From the NCBI GenBank assembly GCA_949318235.1, contig OX439127.1, positions 24,836,815 to 24,900,814 on the forward strand: DNA of 64,000 nt. Direction: 5' to 3'. This document shows, one piece after another, positions 1 to 12,505 of the stretch (positions within the stretch are counted from its first letter, which is position 1; each line of letters starts with the position of its first letter). This stretch comes from Ecdyonurus torrentis. Taxonomy: Eukaryota > Arthropoda > Insecta > Ephemeroptera > Heptageniidae. The position numbers and the translations under genes were made by a program. The notes under the pieces were generated by a model. That model ran no database searches, had not been told where the DNA came from, and saw nothing but the letters and a program-made list of their open reading frames with translations.

Positions 1-16
1 AGGTATATTCCTAACG

Positions 17-328
17 TATAGGGTGGTTGCATTCATGTTAAAATCGACGCTAAAAGTGAGCGCTAAATAACATGGGCCAGTATGGGAAAATCACTCATTT
101 TGCCAGTTTAAAAATACCTGGCAATTTTTTTGAGAGCATTGATGCTGTTAACAGATTGAATTAGTTTTTCAAGGATTCAAGAAAAATATTAAAAACCAAA
201 AAATAGCTAACTTTCCAAAGAAAATAGCAAAAAACTACATTTGTCCTATACTGAGCAATGTTATTCATTGCTCAAGAAGAGCATCGAAAAGCATTTCAGA
301 ATGACGTCATGCGCACACATCCTATACT
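17..328 (+). repeat. Dispersed repeat family A, copy 1
   Basis: Shares an ordered series of words with the copies at 1094-1403 and 33290-33583 (inverted): TATAGGG, ATTCATGTTAAA.TCGACG, TTTTGCCAGTTTAAAAA, TTTGAGAGCATTGATGCTGT, TTTCCAAAGAAAATAGC, a TGTCCTATACTGAGCAATG block and a terminal TGACGTCAT. No open frame of note, so it looks like a non-autonomous interspersed repeat. It begins close to the window edge and could extend outward. Confidence 0.8.
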
Positions 329-1093
329 TAAAAATGGTACACAGTCTGCACGCGTAAATGGTCTGATAATAAATGTACTATATTATACAAATATCTGTAT
401 ATTGTTTTTAAATGCAGACACTAATAGGTAGAACACTTTTTGAATTCAGAAGTGTACTTTTACAATGGAATATTATCGGTTTTCGATGAGTGATAGTTGT
501 GAACCAAACAAGAAAGTGAGAAAAACGAAGTCTATATAACAATCGTTTCTCTAGAATTAAAAAGATAGAATTGAGTATTTATACACTCGATTAACTGGTT
601 GCTTTTCTTTACATCTGATAGATCATTGAGCACGAATAACAAACGTCAATAAGAATCATCTGTATTACCTGTTTGCTCCTATAATATACTAATAACGTTT
701 CACTTGTTAAAGGACTTATTACTTGATAATCTTTTAAATTATATATTTAATTTAACAAAAATACACGAACAGTTTGTATTGATCCTCTGAACTGGACTTT
801 GCATTTATATTCTTAAAATTAATTTGACACGACGGAGAAGCATACTAAACACAAAGTATACTTTGCATGTTTTTGTTGTTTGTACCTCGATTTAACCCCG
901 CTCCCCTCAAGTACATATAACGAGTACTTGTTTTTGTAAGCCAAAGAATAATCGTAGGGATCTTCAAAGAGCATGAACATTTATATTTTTACAGAGACTC
1001 AATCTATAATTGGTAAGAAAGTTGTTATTTTATATATTATATACTTTAATCAAGGGTTCATTTTGGTATTCGTTCTGATAAATAGAGAGCCCG

Positions 1094-1403
1094 TATAGGG
1101 TCTATGCATTCATGTTAAAGTCGACGCCATGTTGGATATCTCAATAATATGGGTGCCATAAGAGAATAACTAATTTTGCCAGTTTAAAAACACTATGCAA
1201 TATTTTTGAGAGCATTTATGCTGTAAATATGTTGAATTAGTATCACTAGTATGGAAGAAAAATAACAGTAACAAAAAATTAGCCAATTTCCCAAAGAAAA
1301 TTGGCGTAAATGAAGTTTATCCTAGGCTCAGCAATGTTATTCACTACTCCAGTATGGCCTCCAATTGCATTAAACATGATGTCATACGGATACATTCTAT
1401 ATT
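1094..1403 (+). repeat. Dispersed repeat family A, copy 2
   Basis: Direct-orientation copy of the repeat at 17-328, with GTATAGGGTCTATGCATTC, GTCGACGCCATGTTGGAT, TTTTGCCAGTTTAAAAAC, TTTGAGAGCATTTATGCTGT, TTTCCCAAAGAAAATTGG and GCAATGTTATTCACTACTCC. The CRE-like palindrome of the other copies is mutated here (TGATGTCA). Confidence 0.8.
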
Positions 1404-2761
1404 AATGCTTCTAATCAGCGACAAATTATGTTTAAAAATATTTTTATTTGAAAGTGTATCATGTAAGTGCATCTTTTAAATTTCTCAGTTTTGACTGCAG
1501 TACTTTTCTCAATAATCACTTGCAATGCAAAAACGAAAAGTAAATAAAGGTCATTTTACTGTGAGTTTTTGATTGATTTCACGTCACCAAGTATTAAATA
1601 GCGGTGTATTTGTAAATTGACATGATCACGCTAAAAAGAAACAGATTGTAATGACAATACATTTTAAGAGGAAAATTAATTAAAAAAAAAAGTCATTAAT
1701 GTTGTCACTAATGTAATTAATATGTTATTGCAAGAGTATTTCAATTAATACTCATTAAAAGAATATTCGTACTGTAATAATACGTGCATTTTATTTCAAA
1801 ATTTATTTCAAATTTATTATATATATATACGTTACTTTATAATATTTAACCAATATGATTACTTTGTTTACTAATTACTTGATAACATCCTTGAAGATCT
1901 CTATGGTATTATATGTTACATTATAATGAGTGTGCGTGTTTAGGTTTTAAAATTTTTTATTGGGATGTTACGTTATACTGTAAGTACATACAAAAATTAT
2001 AATAATATATATATTTAGCAATGTCAACAATGAATAAACTTTGTCGTTGTTGGGTCAACATGAGTGGTTTTATTATTAAAATACACTTGCATGGCTGCTC
2101 AATGTATGGAGAACGTATAAAACATATGTACGATATACATACAAAATCATTATGATTGACCCAATATCCTATCAATTCATTTTAATGGTTTCGTAAATCT
2201 GGATAAAGTACTTAACAAATAAATTATTTTTCTCACTGTATTTTACTTATTACAAAAGAGTAGTTGCATACAATTACGCCTTAGTGCCATGCTTGAGTAT
2301 TATAAATATATCACCCAGCGTAGAACAAACGTTATTTTAATTTTATTTAAAAGGTTAAAGGTTGTAACTATTTTTTTGTCAACCTTTCTTCTCAAGATTT
2401 AACATTTTTTTTTCTTTTATATTTATTTAGAGTATAATAAACTTTTATTTTTTTTTTAATTGACAAAAACAAACATACTTTCTATACTGGTCATTGTATT
2501 TTCTGCTTAAATATGGCTTCGAAGCGCAAGCTCAAACCATCTATTGAAACTGCTCTAAAAATCTCTTAAAGAAATACGTCGATGTGAGAATATTTTGATT
2601 TTTTATTAGATTACTATATAGAAAAAAAAATCAGATGAAAAGATTTAATTGAATGATTTGCTTAACTTTGCTTCGTGATTAATGTAAAAAAAAAAGTTAA
2701 AAAAAGTTTATAAAAAGTTACGTACGCTGTACAAACAATATTATCGACCTATTTCGGGGAG

Positions 2762-2854
<93 letters not shown>
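2762..2854 (+). repeat. (GA)n microsatellite
   Basis: About 93 bases of GA with one T interruption near 2777. Confidence 0.95.
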
Positions 2855-2856
<2 letters not shown>

Positions 2857-3407
2857 CAGTTTTGACGCTCTTTTCTTCATACAAAGAAGTTGTATTTATA
2901 AGTAAATGTAAATTTATACACAGCAAAAATTTGTAACATAATTTTTTATAATATCATTATTTTATATCACAAAATCGTAACAAAATTAGACTAAATCATA
3001 CAGTAAATATTAAAAAAAAAAGCTACTATTTGTATTTTACAAATATTATACTATTTAACAAGTTAAAAGCTTTTAAAATGTTGTGTTTAAAAACTACTTT
3101 GATGGAGTTATTTAAAAATAAAATATCTTGTAAAAGTACTGTCTTAAATCATGCCAATATAATGATTTAAAAATATTTATCATTTTTATTTTTTTGAGGA
3201 AAATATAGAGTATAGTTTCAGTATTTTTTTTTTATTTTATTTATGTTCACCTTTATCTCACGGCATATATAAATATAATAACTTTTTTTTTTTATTGCTC
3301 TGTATTGTCAATCTCACATGCAGTCATGTCATATTGATTAGACCAACTACTGAAGCATACTTGCTTGTATGTGGTTTCTGTTTTCCATGTTTGCATGAAA
3401 TGTCAGA

Positions 3408-3473
3408 GTTTTTTTTCTTTCTTCTTTTTTTTTTTTTTTTTTTTTTTTCTTTTTCCTTTTCTTTTTTTTTTTC
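3408..3473 (+). repeat. T-rich/TC tract
   Basis: Nearly pure pyrimidine with long T runs and sparse C. Confidence 0.9.
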
Positions 3474-3909
3474 CCGTACCAAGCAATACTTTTATTTTAA
3501 AGTTAGAAGATTAAATGATATCGATACTTTTCTCTCTCTCTCTCTCTCTCCCAGAGAAAATTCTCAATGTTTTAGAAACATGCAATAATTTATTGTATCT
3601 TCTTATTCCATTTCATAGTTTATATATATCTTTTATAACAAGATACATTGAAATTACACTTTATACTACGAGGGTGAAATATTTCTCTGTGAGTTAAAAG
3701 TTTAATTTATTGTATACTTTCCAGTACTTGCTATATAGTAAAGAGTTGCATAATATATACCATAGTAAATTATTAAACAGATGCAACTCTTATGTTATTA
3801 TTATTGTACATTATGTTTTTGTGATATATTTTGTAGCATATTATAGTGATTCAAGCTTCAGACTGTGCATTAATTTAATATCTCGGGAGGATTTCTTCTT
3901 AGTGTATTT

Positions 3910-3933
3910 AAAAAAAAAAAAAAAAAAAAAAAA
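3910..3933 (+). repeat. Poly(A), 24 bases
   Basis: Uninterrupted A run, about 20 bp before the 339-bp tandem duplication. Confidence 0.95.
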
Positions 3934-3952
3934 GTGAAACGTAGTATAAATC

Positions 3953-4624
3953 TTAAAGGAATAGACCAGAGAAAAACATAAGCATTTACATCACAAAACA
4001 CTTGATGGGATTCACATAAATAACAATAGTTTGTCTCAAACCCCAACAGTAGCACCGTAGCAGGGATCAGAAAATTCAATTTATGCAACCCGATCAACAT
4101 TTTCATACTAATTTTTGCATGTTTCTGACGTCATAAACATGAATTTTCACGCAAATTGCATACTTTACAGTTTTTTTACGCTCTCTCGTGAGGCTATATT
4201 AAAATTCTGGTAAAAATTGTCATCAGTTTTGAAGATCCCATTTCGTGTTTATTCATTAAAAAGTACGTGTTGTTTTATGTGATCTATGGCTTTAAAGGAA
4301 TAGACCAGAAGAGAACATTAGCATTTGCATCACAAAAACTTGATGGAACTTACATAAATATTATTATTATATAGTTTGTCTCTAAACCTAACTGAGGCGC
4401 TGTAGCAGTGATCGACTTCTGCAACCCGCACAACTTTTTCATACCAATTTTTTTAATATTGCCGATCTGACGTTAAAAACAGGAAAAGTCACGTAAATAG
4501 CATACTTTACAGTATTTTCACGCTCAATTACGAGGCCAAATTTACATTTTGGTAAAAACTGTCATTGATTTGGAGATCTCATTTTGTTTTATATCATTAA
4601 AAAGCATAATGTATAGTCTATGGC
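3953..4624 (+). repeat. Diverged tandem duplication, about 339-bp unit, two copies
   Basis: Unit 1 (3953-4290) and unit 2 (4292-4624) both start TTAAAGGAATAGACCAGA and end near CTATGGC. They share AGCATTTRCATCACAAAA, ACTTGATGG, ACATAAATA, TAGTTTGTCTC, TGCAACCCG, TTTTCATAC, GCATACTTTACAGT, TTTACGCTC-like and CATTAAAAAG words in the same order. Two head-to-tail units with clear divergence suggest an old duplication or a fragment of a longer satellite-like array. A poly(A) run lies about 20 bp upstream of unit 1. No coding potential. Confidence 0.8.
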
Positions 4625-5769
4625 GTTAAGTCAGAAAATACACTTAAAATAGAAATTTCATGAATTTGAATCTTACAACTAATATTATAAGCTATTATTT
4701 AATTATATATTACAGTAATTAAATTTTATTAAAAGCACTTTATGTTTATTTATTGTTCTTGCTGTAAAGTCATTTATTGCTATTTATAAAGAAATTTAAA
4801 CAAAGAGTTGAAATTTAAAATTTCATTGTAAAACAGCTTGTAATGGTGATGGAGCTAAATGATATTCTATTGTTCTAAAAAAAAAAAAAAAAAAAAAAAG
4901 CATTGCAGTCTGACCAACTGCATTATCATTATTAACTTTACTGCATATGACGCAACAGTCAGTGCAATAGAAAAAAAAACAATCTCTTTCTCTTCTTTTT
5001 TTCGCTCTCTCTCTCTCTCCCTCTCCCAGTATTTACAGTCGGTAGAATGAACATTAGTTTCATAAATCATATCCAGGTCAACGGAAATAACTTTTAATTG
5101 TAGAAAAGACACAAAACAAATAACAATGTTGTGCTTTTTCTGTTACTATTAAAGAAATATATTAATAATAACAGAATTATATAGAATAAATTAAATTTTA
5201 TAAAGCAAATGATGAAAATTTACTCTTATTTAACATTAAATTACACTTTTTTTCCACCCTATTCAATTATTATTACATGTAATATTATATTACATAACTA
5301 ATGACGTTGCTTCTTTGAAATAAATTGTATTGCATGAAAATAGAATTTGTATTCAAAGTTAAAATTTCTATATTTTCTTTGCACTGTAATAAGGTATACA
5401 GTATGCGGAGAAAATAAGATTACTTTACATTTTGTAAAGTTTATGAATAAGTAAGTATAATTATGAACACTATTTTGCTTAAAGATATTATCATAGGTCA
5501 ATTTGTTTGTTTGTTTATTTATTTACGTAATTTGCAAGATTCTGCCATTTTTATTTTTTATATTGTTAATAAAAGAAGAAAAAAAACTTTATGATGTTTA
5601 CGTCTCGTTCATATTTCAATACAGTAGACTGGGTAAAAATGGATATTATACAGTCTATACAAAATTGTACTTCATTTTAACCTTATTTGACCTTTTTATT
5701 TGAGTTTTTTACATTTAAGTTTATACGTATCAATAAAGTATGACAACGGAGAATGGAGTTTTGCGTGGT

Positions 5770-5773
<4 letters not shown>

Positions 5774-5817
<44 letters not shown>

Positions 5818-5818
5818 C
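5774..5818 (+). repeat. (CT)n microsatellite
   Basis: CT array of about 40 bases, with one TTT step at the 3' end. Confidence 0.95.
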
Positions 5819-6179
5819 TGCTACAAAAATGATGACGATGTCACTTGACGTGTACATTACAAAGTGGTGCATTGAAGAGTTTATTGACTGCAACGCTGTC
5901 TTTTTCTTTGCCACGTTTTTCTCATCACTCAACTACTAACAACTAACACTTTTTTACTCATGTTAAAACTTGTCCAAGCGTAATGTTACTTTTTGTCTTC
6001 TTCTTCTTCTTTTTGATGACATTGATGATAAAGAAGAATAGATACTGAAGTGGAAGGTGGTGCATAATAAAAATAGCATTTAGCAGAAGATAATGTTATT
6101 CCATTAGAGATGTTAAAAGTGATGCAAAGTGATATAATGCTATGGATAAAAAAACGTGTTACATCATGACGTAATATAA

Positions 6180-6180
<1 letters not shown>

Positions 6181-6211
<31 letters not shown>
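6181..6211 (+). repeat. (TG)n microsatellite
   Basis: About 15 pure TG units. Confidence 0.95.
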
Positions 6212-6213
<2 letters not shown>

Positions 6214-6627
6214 CATGGAGCTTTTGTGAGTTTAATATTATTTTGAAATGAATTTCGATTAAAAAGATGTTATCGACAGGGCTTAATAAAACGTAAGACT
6301 CAATTATGTGTAGGATTATTTTCATAACAAAACTGAAGATACTTTAAATGTGATTGAAAGTAGAGCAAAGAAAATAAATTTAAGCAATGTCACTTTCACA
6401 GGCTTATTTATTCTTGTTTATATTTAATTTTAAATGTTAATTATATTTTATATCAACTTCAAAAAGGTTAAAATGAATGAGAAAATTTTAATTACAAAAG
6501 AAGTGTAATCAGTTAATTGCCATGAATTGACAATCCGCAATAAAACGTTTTCAAGTTGTCTATAATACTAAAAAGGATAAATTTGGTTAAATTTGGCATT
6601 AATAGTAGATTATTATGGTTACAAATT

Positions 6628-6630
<3 letters not shown>

Positions 6631-6672
<42 letters not shown>
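6631..6672 (+). repeat. (GA)n microsatellite
   Basis: GA array with one GG step near its end. Confidence 0.95.
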
Positions 6673-7196
6673 TATGGAAAAATTCTCCCACCCAACATCA
6701 CGTTAAAGTATGGTTATTGATGCTGATTTATGTGGTGTTCAAAATTGGAACAAACGAATGACGTAACAAAATTTTATAGATTCTAGCTTTATTTTTAAAT
6801 GTTTTTTTTTTTTTTTTTTTTTTCTTCTTCTAAGCTCTAAAATTACAGATTTTCAAACACAAAGCCTTTGATGTATCTATTTATATCTTAAAAAGATGGA
6901 AAATTCCATAGTTTTAAAAGTTTATCATAAACACTAAGTATTATTATTTTTTATTATTATTATAAATTCTTTTCTTTTCTTTTTCATTCATAGTTCTCAA
7001 CAATAGTTTCATCTTTTTCATGATAGCAATTATTGGAATGAAAATCCGGTTTTGTTCAATGAATCAATGGAGGTCTTTAAAAAAAATCATTATCGTCCGT
7101 AAAACAAATTCTCCTATTCAGGTCAAAATAAAATAAGGGAAATTTTAACAACCCTTATAGTAAATCGAAAGGAAAGGTGCACATTTCCAGCTAAAA

Positions 7197-7200
<4 letters not shown>

Positions 7201-7235
<35 letters not shown>
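7201..7235 (+). repeat. (CT)n microsatellite
   Basis: Pure CT array, abutting family-B copy 1. Confidence 0.95.
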
Positions 7236-7238
<3 letters not shown>

Positions 7239-7254
7239 CGAAGAGGGTGACTTC

Positions 7255-7393
7255 TTAGGTTAAATATTTCATTGTGTTTGTATGTGTTTGACATTACTAA
7301 ACTAAAAGTCACATTTCATATTTACTTCTATTAATTTTACATTTCGCGACTGTTCAGTTTGTGAGATATCAGCCGGCCCACCTTCTACCTTAA
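7255..7393 (+). repeat. Dispersed repeat family B, copy 1
   Basis: Aligns collinearly with 25875-26012: TTAAATATTTCAT, GTTTGACATTA, ATTTACTTCT, CGCGACTGTTCAGTTTGTGA and GAGATATCAGCCGG..CACC, ending TACCTTAA. Identity looks moderate, so this is an old repeat. It may be a fragment of a larger element disrupted by the neighbouring CT microsatellites. Confidence 0.55.
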
Positions 7394-7436
7394 GTTATCT
7401 TTAACATTATACACTTTATTTTTCCTTTTCCTTTTC

Positions 7437-7440
<4 letters not shown>

Positions 7441-7482
<42 letters not shown>

Positions 7483-7490
7483 TTTTTTTT
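7441..7490 (+). repeat. (TC)n then poly(T)
   Basis: About 20 TC units followed by CTTT and a T run. Confidence 0.95.
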
Positions 7491-7932
7491 GTCAAACAGA
7501 ATATCTTGTTTTTGGCGTTTGTAGCATAAGTCATCTCATCATACCCAGCAAAAATGGTCCACTTTACAACCCGTAATTCAAAAATTATGACGTTGGTTTT
7601 GCCTGTATAGATACTTTTAAGTTAAACGTTTACTTTATACCACAAAGCAACGTTGCAGTTGTACTTAACTATGGCTGATTGTCGAATATATAAATATGCT
7701 AATTCTTTTTGTACACAGCATAATTGAGTCAGATAAAGTTAGCCTACGTTTTTCGTGAGAGTTTTCTACTTTTGAAATCGTTTAAAAAATTCTCCAACAC
7801 AATAATATATAATTCTTATTAATCAAATGGATTATAATTTAATTTGCATATTTAAATTTGAAATTTTAAACTTTTGACAGTGCGGAAAAGTTTGCAAAAT
7901 AGATAATCAAAACATTAATATCATTAATTCAC

Positions 7933-7935
<3 letters not shown>

Positions 7936-7965
<30 letters not shown>
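7936..7965 (+). repeat. (AT)n microsatellite
   Basis: About 15 AT units. Confidence 0.95.
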
Positions 7966-7969
<4 letters not shown>

Positions 7970-8173
7970 CGTAATTTATGGAGTGTTTTGATTATCTGTG
8001 ATTAGATTATCATAAAATATACTATCATATAAAATTGTTATATCAACATCACATTAAAGTAATTTTTTTATGTATTTGTGTGAGTTTATATCAACTCGTA
8101 GACTGTTGATGAAAAATATCAACATGAAATAATAATAATAACAGAATGGGGTTAATATAATAAAGCACAAAGC

Positions 8174-8174
<1 letters not shown>

Positions 8175-8218
<44 letters not shown>
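8175..8218 (+). repeat. Poly(T), about 44 bases
   Basis: Longest pure homopolymer seen in the window; it could be a minus-strand retroposon tail. Confidence 0.95.
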
Positions 8219-8219
<1 letters not shown>

Positions 8220-8664
8220 TTCTACCACCATAAAGTTCATATTGAAAATTATAATTGACTCACATCACAAATTATGTAAACATTGACAGTTGGGAATAGA
8301 GTTAAAGTGATCTAGAAAAAACAGCACTTGTCAATCAACATTTAGACACAAAATAAACTTTTACATTTTTTTTTTTTTTTTTTTACATAAAAATATACTT
8401 ATTTGTTTTGAAATCATAACGTTAACGTAGCTCTCTACTTTTAAAACAAAAACAAAAAACTATTTTTTAGAAAACTGTATTTTATACAGTATTTCCCTCA
8501 TATAAAATTTAAGATGCTTTTTTAGCGATTATATCAAGAGAAATTTGGTATAAGAGAGTAAAAAGCTTTTTGCTTTGTTGTTTCTATCTCAATAAGTATG
8601 ATATCAAATGTGTAACAAGTATATATATCAAGTGTTGAGGAGATAGATATATCTCATCCATTTT

Positions 8665-8668
<4 letters not shown>

Positions 8669-8699
<31 letters not shown>
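8669..8699 (+). repeat. (GA)n microsatellite
   Basis: About 15 GA units. Confidence 0.95.
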
Positions 8700-8702
<3 letters not shown>

Positions 8703-9297
8703 GTTTCATCGTGTTTTTGCCTTGTAACACAACATTTTGATGAAAGTAAAGATGAAAAATCTTTGTTGTTTTATTTTTTAACTTTTAGCATTAAAACACC
8801 TAAAATTTCTATTGTTTATGTTGAATATACGATACATCTCATGTCATTTTGAAACATTAAAAACACGTGATGATAATTTTAATAATTATAATAATTATAA
8901 ATAATTTAAAGCATGATCATTTTTAATTACCATTTAAAAAAAATTTAATGGAAATTTAGCTTTTTAGTATAATTTAACGGGAAACAAAATTATAATGATT
9001 CGTTATCATTTTTTTCCAACCATCTTAAGATGTGCCTAACATTTTTATTTTATTTATTTACTATTATTTAGCAGTGTTGTTGCACAATAATCCTATTTAA
9101 ATTTCGTCAGTCTACGTTTCATCGTGTTTTACAGTGGTTGACATGACAAAATTGTTGCGAATATTAATATCATTATGATAATCTCCGATCAACTCTTTTC
9201 CTTATTTTTATACTTAAAATATGATCACCCAAATAGATTTTATTGAAAATTATTCCAAATTTTTGAACTCTTAATTTTTATATGCATGATACTCTCA

Positions 9298-9301
<4 letters not shown>

Positions 9302-9369
<68 letters not shown>
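9302..9369 (+). repeat. (CT)n microsatellite
   Basis: Pure CT array of about 68 bases, complementary to the GA array at 9833-9941. Confidence 0.95.
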
Positions 9370-9373
<4 letters not shown>

Positions 9374-9527
9374 ATATTATATATCCTATTTTTTCATATT
9401 TGTTACATATGTTATTATTTTCGTCGTTTATTAGAGTCATTACATTGTATTTTGCTATAGTACAGCATTGTATAAATATCCCACGGGAGGGAATATGAAA
9501 GCCGCAATATAAGGTTGTATTTTGTAC

Positions 9528-9541
9528 ATATATATATATAC

Positions 9542-9619
<78 letters not shown>

Positions 9620-9628
9620 ATGTATATA
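9528..9628 (+). repeat. (AT)n microsatellite with CGTAC and TATG interruptions
   Basis: TA array with a CGTACA interruption near 9541 and TATG variants at the 3' end. Confidence 0.95.
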
Positions 9629-9831
9629 CTACCTGATGTCCCCAATCTGTCTAGTTACATCCATTTTCCCAATATTGTTTTGCTTGTGTACAATATGCTA
9701 GAGCATGGCTGATGTGGGATATTGAACATGATGGATAATAGTTTATCTCTCTAATGTTGATTAAACTGAGGTTACTCACTTACTCTCACTTGTTCCACTC
9801 CAATGCAAAATAATCATTCATTGCTCGAGAG

Positions 9832-9944
<113 letters not shown>

Positions 9945-10302
9945 TATTAAATCAATACATTCAAATATTTAATATTCTATTAATAATAATATTGATTGTT
10001 AATGCTCATATTTTTCTAAACCTCATTTAAATTTAAATATTTTAATTTCTATAATTACACAAATTTGTTATTTTATCTATATTTTATACATATAGAAATT
10101 GCCTGGACGAGATTTTCTCGTAGCGTTATTATACCGTACCAGGACTAAAAAAATAATCTCCGATTTCAACCTTAGGGTTCCTAATACCAGATCTGTGTGG
10201 GCTAAACTATATTTTTATTTCTGGTTGTAACGTGCGATAGTCTATATAATATACGTATATACACACAGCACGTGCCTCTATTTCGAAAGATTAAAATGTT
10301 TT

Positions 10303-10396
10303 AGAGCTTGGTCACCCATGCAAGTATCTACCATGCTCGTCGTTTCTTAACTTTGGTGATCTAACGAAAGTCGGTGATTACAACGCGACATGGTTA
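10303..10396 (-). pseudogene. 5S rRNA-derived sequence (pseudogene or head of a 5S-derived SINE)
   Basis: Read on the minus strand this about 94-base segment follows 5S rRNA from near its 5' end to the end of the internal promoter: CCATGTCGCGTTG at the start, ATCACCGACTTTCG, GATCACCAAAGTTAAG, a box-A-like AGTTAAGAAACGACGAGC, CATGGTAGATACTTGCATGG and a box-C-like CATGGGTGACCAAGCT. Known: animal 5S genes have GATCACCGAAGTTAAGCAACGTCG and GGATGGGTGACCGCTTGGGA at these places. There are many substitutions, and the 3' part of 5S is missing or rearranged: a CACGTGCC block of the 5S 3' end may survive at 10269-10276 after an insertion. It is therefore not a functional 5S gene. Following sequence on the minus strand, down to about 10090, is richer in G+C than its surroundings and could be the body of a 5S-derived SINE (SINE3 type). 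A single decayed pseudogene is the alternative. Confidence 0.75.
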
Positions 10397-10411
10397 CATA
10401 TATATCATTCT

Positions 10412-10414
<3 letters not shown>

Positions 10415-10469
<55 letters not shown>
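10415..10469 (+). repeat. (GA)n microsatellite
   Basis: About 55 pure bases, next to the 5S-derived sequence. Confidence 0.95.
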
Positions 10470-10472
<3 letters not shown>

Positions 10473-11526
10473 AAGTCTTAAAACTGAAATGTTTCTATAA
10501 AATGTATGAAATAAGTTTGAAATACTAATTTTATCATACACAATGGACCTGCAAACGTTAAAACACACGACAAAATAAAAGTAATAAAAAAATCTTTCCC
10601 CTCTACAGTTATTATTTTTATGTTACTAAATTGATATTTGTTCCCCACATATAATTTATTATATTATTATTTGATATGAATACAAAGCTGTCATTTTAAG
10701 ATGTTACAAAATTTGTTGACTTTTTGTTAGGGAGAAAGTGCATATAAATCGTAACACACCATGCTTATAAGAGTCAAAAAGTTGTTATACATCGTTTAGC
10801 TATGAACTAATATTATAACAATAGTTTATCTTATACTTTTACTGCAACCTATTTCAAAGAAACCAAAAAGTATTTTATGTGTATTATTTCTCAATTACCC
10901 AATATTTCTTTCAACACAAAACTGTTAAACAGTTTAGTTTTTTTAAACAATACTTTTTAAAACGTTTATTTCTACTTAGAATTGTAGTACAGCATGTAAT
11001 ACAAAAAGTGAACAACATCAAAGGACAAAAGTACAGTATTATAAAGAAAAAAAATGTAGAATGTGTTGGAAAACTTTATACATAAAAAAAAAAAAAAAAA
11101 AAATCAATAATTTTTTCCCCCGTTTAGTATTATAATCTTCAAGCCTGATACATTTATCAAGAGAAATACATAAATTATGTTGCATTATTATATACAAAAA
11201 GTAAATCATAAATAACAATTCATTATGACAAGGATTGCATTAATATTATTATAGCTTGTTTTTTCTTGAGACAACCTGCCTGATTGAAATATAAGATGCA
11301 AAGTAAAATAAATATAATTTATTTACGTTCTTGAATAAAATCAATAAACTGAATAATTTAAATACGATATTTTTTAAAGTAAATAAAACTTTTTGCTTAT
11401 ATTTTTAGAACAGATTTTAATACTATGTATATTAATATATATATATTTTTTAATTGATTCCATAACACTGAGGGTTTGTTACATTAAAAAAATAATAATA
11501 AAAAAGAACATGACAAGCTTTTTTTT

Positions 11527-11542
11527 GGGGGGGGGGGGGGGG
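11527..11542 (+). repeat. Poly(G), 16 bases
   Basis: A T8 run followed directly by 16 G. This is the only long G homopolymer seen in a window dominated by A/T runs. Confidence 0.95.
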
Positions 11543-11611
11543 CATAGAGATTGTCCATACGTTGATCTTTTGTGAAACAAAATTTAATAATTTTGCTCAT
11601 ACATTTTGATT

Positions 11612-11613
<2 letters not shown>

Positions 11614-11644
<31 letters not shown>
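11614..11644 (+). repeat. (GA)n microsatellite
   Basis: About 15 GA units. Confidence 0.95.
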
Positions 11645-11647
<3 letters not shown>

Positions 11648-12161
11648 GCAAAAAATTTAGAAATAATGCTGGTTACGACAAAAAGTATGTTTGTAAGTTC
11701 CCCCTCCCCTTTATACTGTGATTTATTTGTAATATATATATGCATGTAGTATAGAAAAAAAAATTATATATATTAGTGTAGAGTTTTACTTCTTCAGCGT
11801 TGAAATTTGACTTTCAAATGTAAAAATAGTACGTAATATTACCTCGTTGTGATTTCTTAATATAATTACGTTTTATTTAATTAATATCACTTCAAGCATC
11901 GCACCGGCAAAGATAAACATTAGTACAGAAAGAAGTATATGATCTATAAAGTGAGTAATTTTTTAACTCTTTTTGTAAACTTTATATACGTGCAAAAAAA
12001 AAATCACGTTTATTTAAAAAATTAAATGCGTACCTGAGGTAAAATAAACGTTTATCTTTTCCTTTTTTTTTTTTTTTTTTTCTTTGGGTTCTATAATTTT
12101 AATTAATACTGAAAACTTGATAAAAAATCACGTACTTGTTGTTTACTTTAGATTTCTTCTT

Positions 12162-12361
12162 CTTCTCTCTTTCTCTCTCTCTCTCACACACACTTTTTTC
12201 TCTTTTTTTCCTTCTTCTTCTTCTTCTTCTTCTTCTTCTTCTTCTTCTTCTTCTTCTTCTTCTTCTTCTTCTTCTTCTTCTTCTTCTTCTTCTTCTTCTT
12301 CTTCTTCTTCTTCTTCTTCTTCTTCTTCTTCTTCTTCTTCTTTTTTTTTTTTTTTTTTTTT
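12162..12361 (+). repeat. Compound CT/AC/(CTT)n/poly(T) array
   Basis: CT and AC steps, then about 44 CTT units (12210-12341), then about 20 T. Translating it yields poly-Ser, poly-Leu or poly-Lys frames, which are artefacts. On the minus strand it reads poly(A) followed by (AAG)n, as expected when an A tail expands into a microsatellite. Confidence 0.95.
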
Positions 12362-12505
12362 GTAGAATAAAAGAAGAACAAGTAGAGTATTTAGCTTTAT
12401 ATAACTTTCATTATTATTGCGCTTTTTGTTATAGAGTATTGAATTACATATCGAATTATTTAAGAGAGTATCTGAATTTTATACTGCCTTATAGTCTAGT
12501 CAATT

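Larger units (their letters stand above)
1404..3952. other. AT-rich non-coding stretch with simple repeats
   Basis: No gene seen. Contains a GA array (2762-2854), a T/TC-rich tract (3408-3473), a CT tract (3531-3552) and a poly(A) run (3910-3933) just before the tandem duplication. Open frames here are short and low-complexity. Confidence 0.6.
4625..8668. other. AT-rich non-coding stretch with CT, GA, TG and AT microsatellites
   Basis: No gene seen. Holds poly(A) before the duplication's end zone and at 4877-4899, CT tracts near 5004, 5774, 7201 and 7441, a TG array at 6181, a GA array at 6631, an AT array at 7936 and poly(T) runs near 6802, 8175 and 8366. The only non-simple repeat recognised is the family-B copy at 7255-7393. 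Confidence 0.55.
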
